A program made the position numbers and the translations under genes. Shown one piece after another: positions 32,986-44,998 of a stretch of 64,000 bases of DNA. Origin of the DNA: Bryoerythrophyllum caledonicum (taxonomy: Eukaryota > Streptophyta > Bryopsida > Pottiales > Pottiaceae); contig OZ020514.1 of the NCBI GenBank assembly GCA_963971425.1, positions 14,079,218 through 14,143,217 on the forward strand. Direction: 5' to 3'. Numbering within the stretch: the first letter of the stretch is position 1; the number at the start of each line of letters is the position of its first letter. The notes under the pieces are model-generated. The model had not been told where the DNA came from. It saw only the letters and a list, made by a program, of their open reading frames with translations, and ran no database searches.

Positions 32986-35284
32986 GTCACTGTTCAATCG
33001 CGGATTAGGCTCCGGTTTGAACTTGGGTTTAATTTGGTTTTGCCTTGGAATTTGTGTGATTAGATGCCTTTTGACTTGGCACGTTGAGTTGGTGGGACGG
33101 TGGCCACTGCCGTCAAAGGTAGTTTATGTCGCCGTTTTTAGTTAGAAGACATCGTTTACTTTTGGCGTTTGTGTGTGTTTCCAAGCAGTACAAGTGGGGA
33201 GTCTCTTGGCTCCTCTCTTCACTGCTTCATGTGTGTATTTGCTTTCAATTTAATTCTGAATCTACGCTCTCAAAGCCTCTCATGGTTGGGGAGCTCGAAT
33301 TCTATACATGATTGTGAGTACCATTTCAAATAGTCCGCTCCTTAGTTCGTTCTAACCTTCTTGTTGTTGTTTCTTTGCTCCATCATTTAGAGTAGTTAGA
33401 TAGGGTGGGAATAACTAGTGAGACAAAGGGAGGGTAGGGAGGCGTGAATCCAAAATTGAACGTTTGTTGTTGTTTCCTTGTGCCATCACATAGAACTAGT
33501 TCAGGTAGGATGGGAATAACAGGTGAGACAACAAATGTTTAAAGGAGGAAGAGGGGGGAGTGACGGGTGAGGAAGGAGTCTTGGTATGTCTTGTGTTTCC
33601 TATTGGTGGCAATATGTAGCCGGTTGTGAGGGCGTATTTCAGATCCCGGATGCATCAACCTTTGGTCAGATGGTTGATTCATAGAAGCACTACATTACCT
33701 TAGCGTCAAGTCTAATTTCCTTTCCTTTGAGCAAATGTCTATTGGAGTTGGCTGAACCCAAACCTATGTGTTAAGGACAGAGTAGGACCTGATTTGATCC
33801 CTTGTGCAAATGTCTATGAGGTTATAACTAGGAAATACTCTAACAGCTCGGATTACCTTGAGAGGAGGAAAGATATCTAACTACTCCCTTTGTGCAAATG
33901 TCTATTGGGTGCGGAAGGAAAAACTTTGTTCTCTATAGGAAAGGAGTAGAGTCCGTGGTCCCTTGTGCATGTCTATGTGGACTAGTTAGATAATACTCTT
34001 TTAGTCATCCCGAGGTAAAAGAAGGATTAACAGATCGGATGGAAGGTAGGTAAGCGACGTGCTTACCAGGAGAGTTGCGCTAGTTCTAAAGGCCTAAGTC
34101 CTTATCGCCCTTACGGGAAAATTGCAATAAAACCACCATCATCCAAGTGAGTGAGTAGTAGTAGGAGGAGAGAATGTGAGGAAGAATTGTCGTCACCCAT
34201 GCAAACACTAAAATCTCTTTGAGTCCATGAACCATTGTTTGTGGTGATATATACTCCCGGAATATTATGTACTCCGGATGTCTATATTGTTCATATGTCT
34301 AAAGCTATTCCGATAAGACTAGATTAATTATAACCGGTACTACCGTGTGGAACGACTACAACTAGGGTAGTTAGCTGGGGAAATTAGGGTTCTTGTCTTA
34401 AGAACATGATCACGTGGACCGAGTAGACGGACGTGAAAAATGGAGCGATTTTGCATGAGGTAAGACTTTGAATTCTTAAAGGCTGTAATTAAGGAACGAA
34501 TGCAATGAGACTTAATGTAATCTTCCATTAGCCCAATGTGGCAAGTGTTTAAGAATTAGTGGCATAAGCATAATCTTAAAAGGACTATTGTTCCTTTTTG
34601 AGGCACGAGAGATCCTTTGGGGTTAAACTTTGTTTGTGGATCCCTTAACTTGCACTGTCTAGACCAATTCAACCCTACAGTGTTCTTAAGTTTCTGTCTT
34701 AAGACTTCCAAAACCGGGAGTGCATCTCACTGAATGCAAATGTTGTCCCGTATTCTCACTCATACGAACCTTTAAGCCCAAGCCCTTAAACTTAAGGGTC
34801 TCCTGGTACTTAAGGTCTCAACCTTCATAAGCTTATATTATCCAAACTTGGACTTAAGATTCTTAAGTTTCTATGTTCTTATCTTAAGTCTTTCTTTGGA
34901 ATTTGTTCCTTATTTTCTCTCTTATGATAGATTCTTAAATACTTACAACTTAGCCTACCTTAGAGAATTTCTTCTATTAAGGTTAGACTTAATGCTAATT
35001 TTTTGTATGCATAATATGACACTCTTGCCATGCATCAAGGTATGCCACTCTTGATGTTTATTGCATAAATTGCATTAACATGAATAAGAACTCCACTTTT
35101 ATTCTTATGATACTCAAGTTATGCTCACTCACACTTGAGATCTTACTAAGTACTTATGCACCACACACCTCATGCACTAAGTCACTTAATTTCACATTAT
35201 CTTCATTAATCTTTACACTTATGATTAATGCTCCAACACACACACAAGGTCACACACACAACCTTAGTAGTTAAGGTATTTTCC
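32986..35284. other. 3' interior of element C with short repeats, no gene
   Basis: There is no gene. Two tandem copies of a 103-bp unit start TTGTTGTTGTTTCTTTG (33361) and TTGTTGTTGTTTCCTTG (33464). The string CCTTTGTGCAAATGTCTATTGG or variants occurs at about 33726, 33799, 33887 and 33960, spaced 73-88 bp. Between 34640 and 34920 the palindrome CTTAAG and the half-site TTAAG are unusually frequent. Both may be subterminal motifs of the element. Confidence 0.55.
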
Positions 35285-35930
35285 TAACTTATTCCATGGA
35301 GAATAAATATACAATGCATTCATGCATAGGAATTTTATCCACATTTAATACCTAATGCATGCACTTGCATTTATACAACACAATGTCAAATTTATTCAAT
35401 GAAGTTCACATATTATTGCAATTATACATGTGACTCAAGTCACACACAAGACTCTACATATGCAAATTTAATAGTAATTATATATTCATATATAAAATTA
35501 AATACTCTTACAACATTAAGAGTCATCAACTAGCTTTTTCACCTAAAGCTAGGGCTCACTCCAATCTTCCTCCAAGGAATTTCTATGGTAATGTCCAAGA
35601 ATGCTAAAAATTCAAGCTAGTCATTCTAATCAACATCCAAGAGGTACACCTCTTGGCAAGAGATTTTCCCTAATATTAACCATTAAGATTAATTCCACTA
35701 AATCTTCACATCTCTTCATATTTATTCATGAAAAGGTGCACCCTATCCAAAGGGTGCGAGTTCAACCCTTTTCCCATTATTTCCTTATTCTTGGATATGA
35801 ATAGGTATTTTCCAATTAATTAACTACTTAGTGTAAAGTTAATCATTAATTTTTTAATTCTCCATATATCTACAACCTTTTTTACACTTAATTTTTGGAA
35901 AAAATCTATTTTTGTCATTTTGGCTCTACA
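35285..35930 (-). repeat. Right inverted repeat of element C
   Basis: This arm is the inverse partner of 28797-29435. It contains GAGTCATCAACTAGCTTTTT (35519 onward), the reverse complement of a left-arm block. It ends CATTTTGGCTCTACA at 35930. Confidence 0.7.
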
Positions 35931-36990
35931 GCATATTATGACACTTACATTCAAAGTGTTGAAGATTAATTGGTTAAATTAGGCTCTTAGACATAAGTTA
36001 ATTTTAACTTGATCTAACTTGTGTGGTGTTTGAGACTAATTTTTGTGACAAGTATGTGAAGAGTGGAGCAAATTGCACGAGGTAAATGTTTGAGTTCTAA
36101 AAAGAATTAATGAAGGAACAAGCAATGAGTGCAATGGGTAGAATCCACTAGCTAAAGATGGCTAGGTCTAAAAGTCTAACCACGCACATTCACATCAATT
36201 AAAAGCAAGGCTCTTTCTAGGCACTAAAATCCCTAAAATTAAGTGCAAAACCTTACGTATTTTAATAGAAGTCATCTTTTAATGGATAATTAGAGCAAAA
36301 CTATTTAACATTAGACACCAGACCATCTTGAGAGCAAATTTAGAATTGAGAGTAAATCTTGGGTGTTTTTCAAGTGTGGATTTTACAATTTACAACCCCG
36401 CATTTCTTCGAGGCTCGATTTTTCCTTTTAAATTTACAGTTGTTTTTCTTTCGTTTTTCCTAGGACTTTTTGGAATGTTGAAAGTGCCGTCCATGGTTTA
36501 TCTCTTAAGTTCTATAAAAGAAAAAAACAAAAACAAAAATCCTCCTTGGTCATGCTAGAATGACCCTCAACGTTAAGCACATGATTCAGTCTTTTGACGA
36601 TCAGAGTCTTTCCCAATTTGTCAACCATGGTGAATTTGAGAATGAAAAGTGAGGGGGGTGGAAGAGATACTTGTAGGTGGCCTCCCCAGTCGCCCTGAGC
36701 TGCGTAGGCTGTCCCCACGCGCAGACGGCCGGACAACAGTCCCGGTAGCTTGCGACCGTGCACGGGTGACCGCCCGGGTTGCTTGCAGTCGTGTATGAGC
36801 AACTATCCCGGTTGACTACAATCGCCAAACCTTGGGACTATTGCATCGACTAACCTTCAAAAGACCTATTCGGTGTATTTTTTGATCACTTCCACTCTTG
36901 TCATTTGGATTGAGAATTCAAGGTGTGCCTCTTGGGACGCCTTGGCACAATTGTGATTGAGGAATTTGGAGGTCATAAGCATTCGGCGGG
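35931..36990. other. AT-rich DNA with a GC-rich island upstream of gene E
   Basis: The DNA is mostly AT-rich. From 36660 to 36800 it turns GC-rich with short repeated strings (GGACAACAGTCCCGG, GACCGCCCGGGTTGC, ACTATCCCGGTTGAC, all with a CCGG core). This resembles the islands near genes F and the 23.7-kb remnant, so it may be the promoter or subterminal region of an element carrying gene E. Confidence 0.4.
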
Positions 36991-36999
36991 GTTGATTTT

Positions 37000-39642
37000 T
37001 TGCGCCCTCTCTTCTTAGAGCGGTGGAAAGGAGGGCTTCTCAACACATGCTTGCACCATTTTGCTAATACACCTTGCTACTTGCAGGGAGCATCAAACAT
37101 TGGGTGCTTAGAGAGTGAAAGGACTATAAGCGTCTCGTTTACCATGGCTTTGTGTGTTGCACAAGTTTCCAACAATAAAGAGGAAGAAAATGAGGAAAGG
37201 CTGACTCATATAGACATTGAAGGTCCCAAGATCTCTAGGAGAAAGTTGAAAGGAAAGCCTCAACCTTTTTGCCGGAAATTACACTCGACAACCCTATGAA
37301 GGCACAATTGGATTAGGAGGAGGCGAGGGAGCCGTGGAACTTAACTGCCGCAAGGAACTTCGTGAGGATGTGCCACATTGATAAGGTGTTCAATGAGGAT
37401 CAATGGCTGCTCAATCACAAGCAAAATGAGATAAACGTTCACCATTCAATTGATCCTCACTTTATTCACCGTGCTCATGAGGTTTTAAAAACGTTGTTTC
37501 TTGGGCGGGCATTTACAAAGGGTAAGATGAGCTACGAATATTCCACGATGCTCTATGTAGAGTTGATGTTGGGTAGGAAGGTGGACTGGAAGACCTTATC
37601 TTGTACAAAAGACTTCACTCATGAGGGAAGTGACATCCCCTATCTGTACGTACCAAAAACGAAGGCAGTGCCTACACAAGAAGGAAAATTTGGAACACGT
37701 TGTATGGGAGAGGCAAGCATCGTTGGCCCCATGCTCCATACCAAGAGTAGTGTAGAACCAACATTAGAGGAGATCTTGGTACATGGAATTGGAAGGCACC
37801 GCGCTTGAACGTTGAGCCCAAGTTCAGAGAACAATGTAGACTTTTTTGGCCCTTTTCCTACAATTGCCGCCCCAAGACGCCGCTCTCCGCTTCCGAAGGG
37901 CACCTTATATTGATCCAATTTGACTTTGAATACAAGGATTGTCTCTGAGCTGGATGCGTTGACAGTAGAGACTCGGGACAAGATCAAGGCATTCATTGCC
38001 AGAGTAGAGGAGCAATTGACACAATGTATAAAAGATTACGACATAGTGGAACGGACCTTAGATGAGGCTGTGAGCTACAAGTTATGCATCCTTAAGGAAC
38101 AACGCAAGAAACTCCAGCAAGAGATAGAGCAAGTATTGGAGGATAAATAGGCAATAGAGGAACCATGGAGGACTTAAAGAAGCACATGGCTGATGTGGAG
38201 AATGTAGTAGCATTAAAGTGTGTAGAAATCATGAAATTGAGGGGGGAGCTGCGAGAGTCTAATGGGAGAAGGGCTATCTTGGAGGAGAACATCAATGCGA
38301 GCAAGAGCAAACGCACGGACGCCCTCGTACGCAAGATTTGTGATCTACATGAGGAGTTGAATTTGAAAGAAGTAGACACCATGGTCTCGGAGATCACTAA
38401 AGACATTGTTGTCGATGACGATGACCTTCTGATGCGCCAGGCCGAGCGCCCAACAACAAAGCGCAAAAGTCATGCATGCCTTCCATCAATGTATGAATCA
38501 TCAAGCCCTTCGACGGAGGATTTTTTATCATTGCCCATAGATTGTGACGGCAACCTCAACACTTGTCAGCTTCAACCGGAAGCAAGCCATGTATCGGCAG
38601 CTAAGGGCGTACATGCATAGTTGTCAGATAGTTTAGCTAAAGAACGGGTATGCTTGGAGGCCGAATTTGATTCAAAGGTGCAATAGACGATGACAAAGAT
38701 TGTCGCTTAAAAGAGAAGTGAGGGCAAGAGAAGGTGTGATGTATATCTGAAGGAGGAGGTCTAATTACTTTGCATAGACAGCATCTTGTTTGACCACCCC
38801 TTTTGTAGGAAGGAAGTAGTGGCATATGCCTTGGAGAAGGCTGAGTCCATTATCATTTCGGAGACGGAAAAATCATCGGCATAAATGGGGAGAGAAGAGG
38901 CCGTGAACGAGCTAGTTGCACAGGAAGTCGAGAAACGTGTAAATGAGCTGGACGCACTAATGGCAAGCGTTGATTCAGCTTCAACCTTGTCGGCTGTATT
39001 CGCCACCGTGTTGAATTGGGCGCTGGTTATAGACTTGAAGGCAAATAGAGGAACCAACAAGCTTGTCGTAGGCTTGCCCTTCAAGCATTGTTATACAACA
39101 CAAGCGCCAAGGATATGCAACGCTCCTTGGACGCCGTGATTCAGTCCAAAGTAAACAACTTGACAACCCATGTAACGTATTGGGCAGACTTCAACACCAT
39201 GTTTGAGAGGCTGTGTCATTCAAATGAAGCCTTGACCAACAATGGCTCAATTGATTGGTTGAATAAGCCAGAATAGGAGAGGGTGCCATATGTCGTGAGA
39301 AATTGTGCTATTGATCTCACGAAGGCAACCATGAGGGCGCCCGGAAGCTTTCTTGAGTGGCTTATAGATGGAACAACGTGCTCGTTGTGTTTGGAGAGAT
39401 TTGGTCCGGAGGGAACGTACACGCTCGGATCTTGTATGCATGTCTTTCACCCAATATGCCTTGATAGCATGGCACGCATGAATAGGTTTGTCCTACTTGT
39501 CAAATGCCATTTCCGCAGCGGTATTACAAGCTCTTGGGCATTATGGAAGACATGCCAACAGGATACGAATACAATCAATGAAATCTTCCACTCGATCAAG
39601 AGCCTCACAGATTTCTTGATTGCAAGTTTTAGGGTGATTTGA
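37000..39642 (+). pseudogene. Gene E: coiled-coil protein with a C-terminal RING-H2-like motif
   Basis: A broken gene reads in order on the + strand. 37000-37299 is basic. 37362-38150 is one frame with two internal TGA stops, holding a globular part (IDPHFIHRAHEVLKTLFLGR and YSTMLYVELMLGRKVDWKTL) and then a coiled coil (KLQQEIEQVLEDK). 38165-39139 is another frame with more coiled coil (ALKCVEIMKLRGELRESNGR) and acidic stretches. From 39088 to 39642 the frame ends in TTCSLCLERF, SCMHVFHPICLDSM and VKCHF. This fits RING-H2 spacing C-x2-C-x14-C-x-H-x2-H-x2-C, then a seventh Cys, with the eighth ligand replaced by Arg. A RING-H2 would imply E3 ubiquitin ligase activity in an intact relative. Here stops and frameshifts make it a pseudogene. 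The family is unknown to me; it may be a transposon gene like F. Confidence 0.55.
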
Positions 39643-40339
39643 TGAATTGGGACTCAACCCTCTAAAGGCACGGGTTGTATCAATCTGAGCACGTGGATCC
39701 GCAATTTTAGATGAACAATGACTTTGAGGTTGAGACTCGAGCACGAGCATTGAACAATCCAACACAATAGAAATTATTCTGCAAAAACTTTGGTGGCCAT
39801 TGGTGCGAGGAGCGTAACCGGTTCTTCACATTTCCAGCACCGAATCACCTATGCCAGAAGACAATAATATCACAGGCGACCAACAGACAAGGCATGAGAA
39901 CACTTCCATTGGATGAGCTAAGATCTTCTTGAAGCTGTAGGAAGCGGCAATACTTTTGAATTGCCTTCTTTAAAAAAAAGCGAGATTCGGCGTAAGTTCC
40001 GTTCTAGAGCTCCCATAGGATAAACGATAACATTCCCACGTACGTCATACCTACTTGCATCTTCACAAATAATTTGAAGACTTCAAATTAAATATCCGCT
40101 TTCTAAAATTGTGCCCTAGATTTACAAAAGCCCACCTCGGGACTTTGCCTCTTTATGGATTAATATTTATAGCTTCTTTGACAATATTAAAACGTCTTTG
40201 CAATTCATTTATATAATGTATCGTATGAATTTGAAGGAATCCCATTTCATCATTTGTTCACGTCCTATATGTATTTTGGAATAAAACATTTTTAACCGAT
40301 AAAGGCCCAATAGTCATCTTGGGGGACTCTTGAAGGTTT
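39643..40339. other. No gene recognised
   Basis: The stretch between gene E and the AT-rich repeat L holds only short open stretches and nothing I can name. Confidence 0.45.
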
Positions 40340-42480
40340 GGGCAAGTTCCTATGGTGTGAATATGTAACATTTTTCTTTGAAATTTTTACGATAGATGGA
40401 AGTTTCTAAGAGCTTTGCATAAGTCCAATTTTTTCCTAAATCCAACATTCTATTAAAAAGTTATAGGGTTTTGAATTTCAAACGGGGAGAGCGGGCACGT
40501 CGGACACCTCCAAAAACTTTTACTAGGACACTCTATTGAATGTGAGATTTTCGATACCAACAAGTAATATTTTTTCCCTTCATAGTGTCTAAAGAAAGTT
40601 CTTGTCTTTAGTGAAAAATAGCATAGAAACCCAAGTCAAAAATTTTCACACATTTTCGGGCAAGGTACGCAAAAAACTTCTTCTTTTTCCACATAAAACT
40701 AAGAGATTTTCATATTTTTTACTTTTTTTTTTCAACAACAATATGTAGTGTCAGTCTTCTTACAGACCATTTGGATAATTAATCTAAAACATATTAATTT
40801 CACAAAAAGTTAAAACACAAATTGGCAATTTTTGAACCTCCACTCCTTGCACAGTTGTATTGGATATGCTACTCCCCCCCTCTACCTCTAAAATTTGGTG
40901 TGTAAGGAACTAACATCATACTTAACACAATGGTAATGGATTTAGACCTTGTGTAGTGTAAAAATTTGACACCAAGTGAAGTCAAAGTCTGCTGATCCAC
41001 TAAATCCAGGGAGGAAAATGAACCTTTTGTTTGACTTGAAACACGTAGATCTTTCAATCTGTGTGGTCACAATTTATGAATTTTTTTGAAAATATTACTG
41101 AATAAGTTGTATTTGAGATCCTACAATCAATATTAGAAATCGAAGTTTTTGTTTTCTTCTTTATTCATTGCACTTGAATCCAACTATTTTGAAGTATTTT
41201 TGGTGTGAAATTGTCACGGTACCCTAAGTGGAAAATAACATAATAACCTAAGTCAAACATTTTCACTCATTGTCACACCTCGTCAAACAAGGTACCACAA
41301 ACACTTCTTCTTTTTCACATAAAACTATGATATCATCATATTCTTACATTTTATTTTTTCTACTACAAGATGTGGTCTAATCCATTATATCGACCATTTG
41401 GATTATCATTCTAATATGTATTTAGTTCACAAATAAATATAATGTTCATTGGCAATTTTTGAACCTTACTCCATGCACATTTGTTCTAAATACGCTACAC
41501 CCCTTTTCTACCTCTAAAAATTGGTGTTCCAGGAAAGAACATCATGATTAACATGATTGTAATGTTTTCAGGCCTTATGTAGTGCAAAAAATTGATACCA
41601 AGTGAAGTCAAAGTCTGCTGATCCACTCTACACAAGGAAGGAAAAGGACGATTTTCTCAACTTCAAACACTACAATCTTTCAATCCATGTGGTCAAAGTT
41701 CATGAATTATTTTTATAGACGTTAATCAACAAGTCTTATTTTAGATCTTATGGTTAGATGTTCAAATAGAAGGTTTTGATTACCTCATTACTTATTGCAT
41801 TGTAACGAGCAATTTCGAAGTGTTTTTGATGTGAAAATGCCTTGGGCCTTTAGGGGTTAATAGTATAGAGTTATTAACCCGTATGTGCCCATCCAACCCA
41901 ATGGGATTGTTATTGATTGTAGATATGTTCCTAAAGTTTGAGAAGATATTTTTTTCCTTTTCAAAATTTAATACTACATTGTCCTTAAGAAGAGCTTTGT
42001 GGAAGTCTTTTTGATAGTTTCTATAGGTTCATGGTTTGATAGTTAGTACCCAAAAAATAGAAACATGAGGACTTTGAGCATTCACATTAAATTATCTAAA
42101 AGTTTGTATATTCACATTAAGAGTTTTCATACATATACAAGGTATTACCTTTCTTTAATATATCAAAAATAATTATTGTGTGTCGAGAAAAATAACACAT
42201 CAATCAAAGTCATACCTTTTTAAGCATTGTAATTCAAGGATCCCAGAAAAACTTCTTCTTCTACATGTAGGACTTAGAGATCTTCCTATTTTTTACATTT
42301 TCTTTTTTCTACTACAACATATGGTGTGTCCCTTCTTCTTGACCGTCTGGATTGTCATCCTAAAACATACTCATACAATCTACGCGGTCAAACTTTGTGA
42401 AAATTTGTGACAACATTACTAAATAAGTCTTAGTTAAGATCCTACGGCTAATAATATGAAACCAAACTTTAAGTTTCCCT
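40340..42480 (-). repeat. AT-rich dispersed repeat L, reverse orientation, head-to-tail units
   Basis: Read on the minus strand, 41222-40340 matches 24657-25480 block for block: GGTACCGTGACAATTTCACA, then GACTTTGACTTCACTTGGTG, then GGAGTGGAGGTTCAAAAATT. A second unit in the same orientation occupies about 41860-41225 and a third partial one 42480-42170. So L is arranged head to tail at this locus and inverted relative to the locus 15 kb to the left. It is non-coding. Confidence 0.65.
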
Positions 42481-42748
42481 CTTACTCATGCCACTAGATC
42501 GAACGGTTATGCTTGGTAAAAAATGTGCAAATTGAATTTTTTTTCCTATCAAACTCTATTATATACAATCTGAAAGGAATATTTCTTACGTCATTGATGG
42601 CTATATTGAAATTGGAACTTGGAGAAGAGTGCTAGTCTTAGAGGCCAATTCCCTAAAAAATGGTGTTGAAAAAGTTTTACATGAGCAATTGTTTTGAGGA
42701 CAAACATGATTTATAATTCGTGAGAGCTTAAGGCAATTTCACGCCAAA

Positions 42749-42979
42749 GGATGAGGGTCTGGTATGGGTACCCCTTCAAGAAATAGTGTGAATTTTGAGA
42801 AATATTTTATTGGTAAGAAAAAAAATTGGAAAATTACAAAAAATAGGAGTTATAGATGCTAGAGCTGTAACTAAATATATGGTGTTAAAATCAAAAAAAT
42901 TAACACAAATAAAATCAATTCCACATAAGTCACACATAGTGAGACATGTCTTACTAGTACCCATATCAGACCCTCATCC
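42749..42979. mobile_element. MITE of about 230 bp with 23-bp inverted repeats
   Basis: The left end reads GGATGAGGGTCTGGTATGGG and the right end is its inverse, CCCATATCAGACCCTCATCC, with one mismatch in about 23 bases. The interior is AT-rich and non-coding. Depending on where the right end is placed, the flanks share ccaaa (42744-42748 and 42979-42983). Superfamily not assigned. A transcript across it would fold into a stem. Confidence 0.65.
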
Positions 42980-44998
42980 CAAACACACTTCATGGACACT
43001 TTTAACATCTCATATAATATTCATGATAATTCAAAACATTTAAATTCTAACAAGGTAATATACATTCCTTGTATATATTGTCTTGGCCGCAATATTGATA
43101 TATATCCTACTGGAAAAAACATTAAAATATTTCTAATGATGTCAAAAATTGTGACCAACCACTACGACATCACTTATGTAGACTATATCTACACCACGCT
43201 AATGCATACTCAATCTTCACAAGAGCCGCTATCATATCTACGACTTGGCCTTGCACCACTTGAGTGTGGCCCACTTGAATACTTGTCACGCAATGAATTA
43301 TATTGCATTTCCATGAAGCGGAAATTGTCTTCAAGTTTGCAAAAATATTCTTCTTGGCTTTGGATAATGGCTTCACGCATTTACCATTCAAAATCATCTT
43401 CTTCTTGGTCACAAGAGCTTTGAAAGGATGGTGGTGGGATATGATAATTTCCATGCGTGCTTCTTTCATATTCATGAAAGGTAACATGAATATTATGTAT
43501 TATGATTTGTGGCGGCTCCTCCCTCCGGAGATTCTGGTACGTCTTACAAGTATTCTTCCTATGTACATTTTGTCACGGGACGTGGCGTCAAGGGCCTCTC
43601 TATATCGTAGTTTTAGCGTAGATTAGTTTGTTACTAATCTACGGGTGTTTAGGGACGAACGGCGGCGCACCGCATTCATTCGTGGATGAATTTCATCCTC
43701 CTAGGGTTGTATGCGTGTGCGTATAGCGCTCCACACGTCCTTGACTTGACGTCTTTGTCAAGTCAAGCTTTGTCAGTGAATTAGAGAGTGTTAGTGATTA
43801 ACTCTGCTTATAAGTGATTGATTGTCATTAGTAAAGGCTCCGCATTCTTTTATGCTACTAGTACTTGTTGATTCTCCCTTTGTGGAGTGCAAGACGCTTG
43901 ACTTCGTGAGTGATTTCATACTTGTTTACTTGACAAAGACCTCCTCACATATCCTTCTTTAGCTATGAAATTAGAGCTTAGAAAGATGGAAATTTTTTGT
44001 GGGAACTTAAATTCATGTTGTAGTGCGCATTTAGTCAACTCCAACGCCACAAACATCGCGTGATTTGGACAATTTTTGAAGAAATTATTGGCGGTGAAAG
44101 TTTGGAGTGAAGAAAGACAACTTCTGGACTTGCTGCCGATAGTTTCATCCATTGCACAATTTTTCATCCACCGCCGTAGTTTTCATCCACTACGGATGAA
44201 GGTGTGAGTTAATATCTCCCAAAATAATTACTATTTTTGGATTTTAACTTTGGATTTGAGTTTCCTAGGGGGGTTTCTAACTAGACTGAATGAGAAACGT
44301 TTCATTAATTTTTTTTTCAAATACCACATTTTTGCGGGTGTTATAAATAAAAAGATTAGTCTAATCTTTGAAGTTCATTTGTGGAGGCAATTTAGCTCGG
44401 ATTTGAGCAAAATTAGTGCTCACTTTATGTGAAATTTGCAAAGGAATCCATTAGAATCATTTGATTGGCATTTAGAGTTGATCTTCAGCCCTAAATGATG
44501 ATTTTAAAGGTCTGAATTGTGTTTTTAAACACCAACTTCCATAAATTTCCATAGAACTTCAAGTTTTGAGACTTGGGGAAACACTTTCGAGTGTTTCTCT
44601 TTGAATTGTAAGTTTGCGACTCGGGCCATCCACTACAGGCGTGTGCTAGTGGCTCTGATCCTTTGTTTTTCCTACTCCTTTGTTGTTCAGGGAGAGGATT
44701 CGGTTTTGATTTCTGGATTCTTGTGCGGTAAGTCCCCCGTGTTGGGGGCTTGTTGCGCGTGTTTTTTGGTGGCCCCATTTTCTGTTGTATCTAAATTGTG
44801 ATAGCGTATTGTAGGGGTGAAGTCGGTTTTATGGCCGGCAAGACCTTTCCATGTGGGCGGTTGTGGTTGGACATGTGTTAGCTAGAAGTGATGACTGGTA
44901 AACCACAAAGTTTGGTGGTTTTGCAGGTGCGGGTTGCCCGATCATACCCTTATCCTTTAGATAATACTCGTAGATAGAACCTGAGGTGGTTGTTATTT
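42980..44998. other. Leader region of Gypsy G1, possible LTR, no gene
   Basis: A minus-strand open stretch at 43487-43170 and an overlapping + strand one are not recognisable. From about 43508 (TGTGGCGGCTCCTCCCTCCG) to the gag start at 44999 the sequence is less AT-rich and non-coding. It could include the 5' LTR and leader of G1, because gag follows directly. No primer-binding site for an initiator tRNA is clear, and the partner LTR lies outside the window, so the LTR limits cannot be set. Confidence 0.35.

Larger units (their letters stand above)
28797..35930 (+). mobile_element. Element C: 7.1-kb unit with inverted repeats of about 640 bp
   Basis: The left end reads TGTAGAGCCAAAATG and the right end is its exact inverse, CATTTTGGCTCTACA. 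Similarity between the left arm (28797 to about 29435) and the inverted right arm (about 35285-35930) continues for roughly 640 bp with many shared blocks, for example AAAAAGCTAGTTGATGACTC and TTGTGTGTGACTTGAGTCA. Between the arms lie minisatellites, the C protein gene and several short repeats. The ends start TGT and finish ACA as in A and B, but the bordering pentamers (acccc and gcata) do not match, so there is no target duplication. It may be one TIR element, or two inverted copies of a repeat that happen to bracket the gene. Confidence 0.6.

Noticed and set aside
28797..35930. Mutator-like element because of the long inverted repeats
   Set aside because: No 9-11 bp target duplication at either candidate boundary and no MuDR-type transposase motif in the interior.
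43170..43626. Overlapping open frames of about 105 codons on both strands
   Set aside because: Neither shows a recognisable domain or a consistent coding signal; probably chance in AT-rich DNA.
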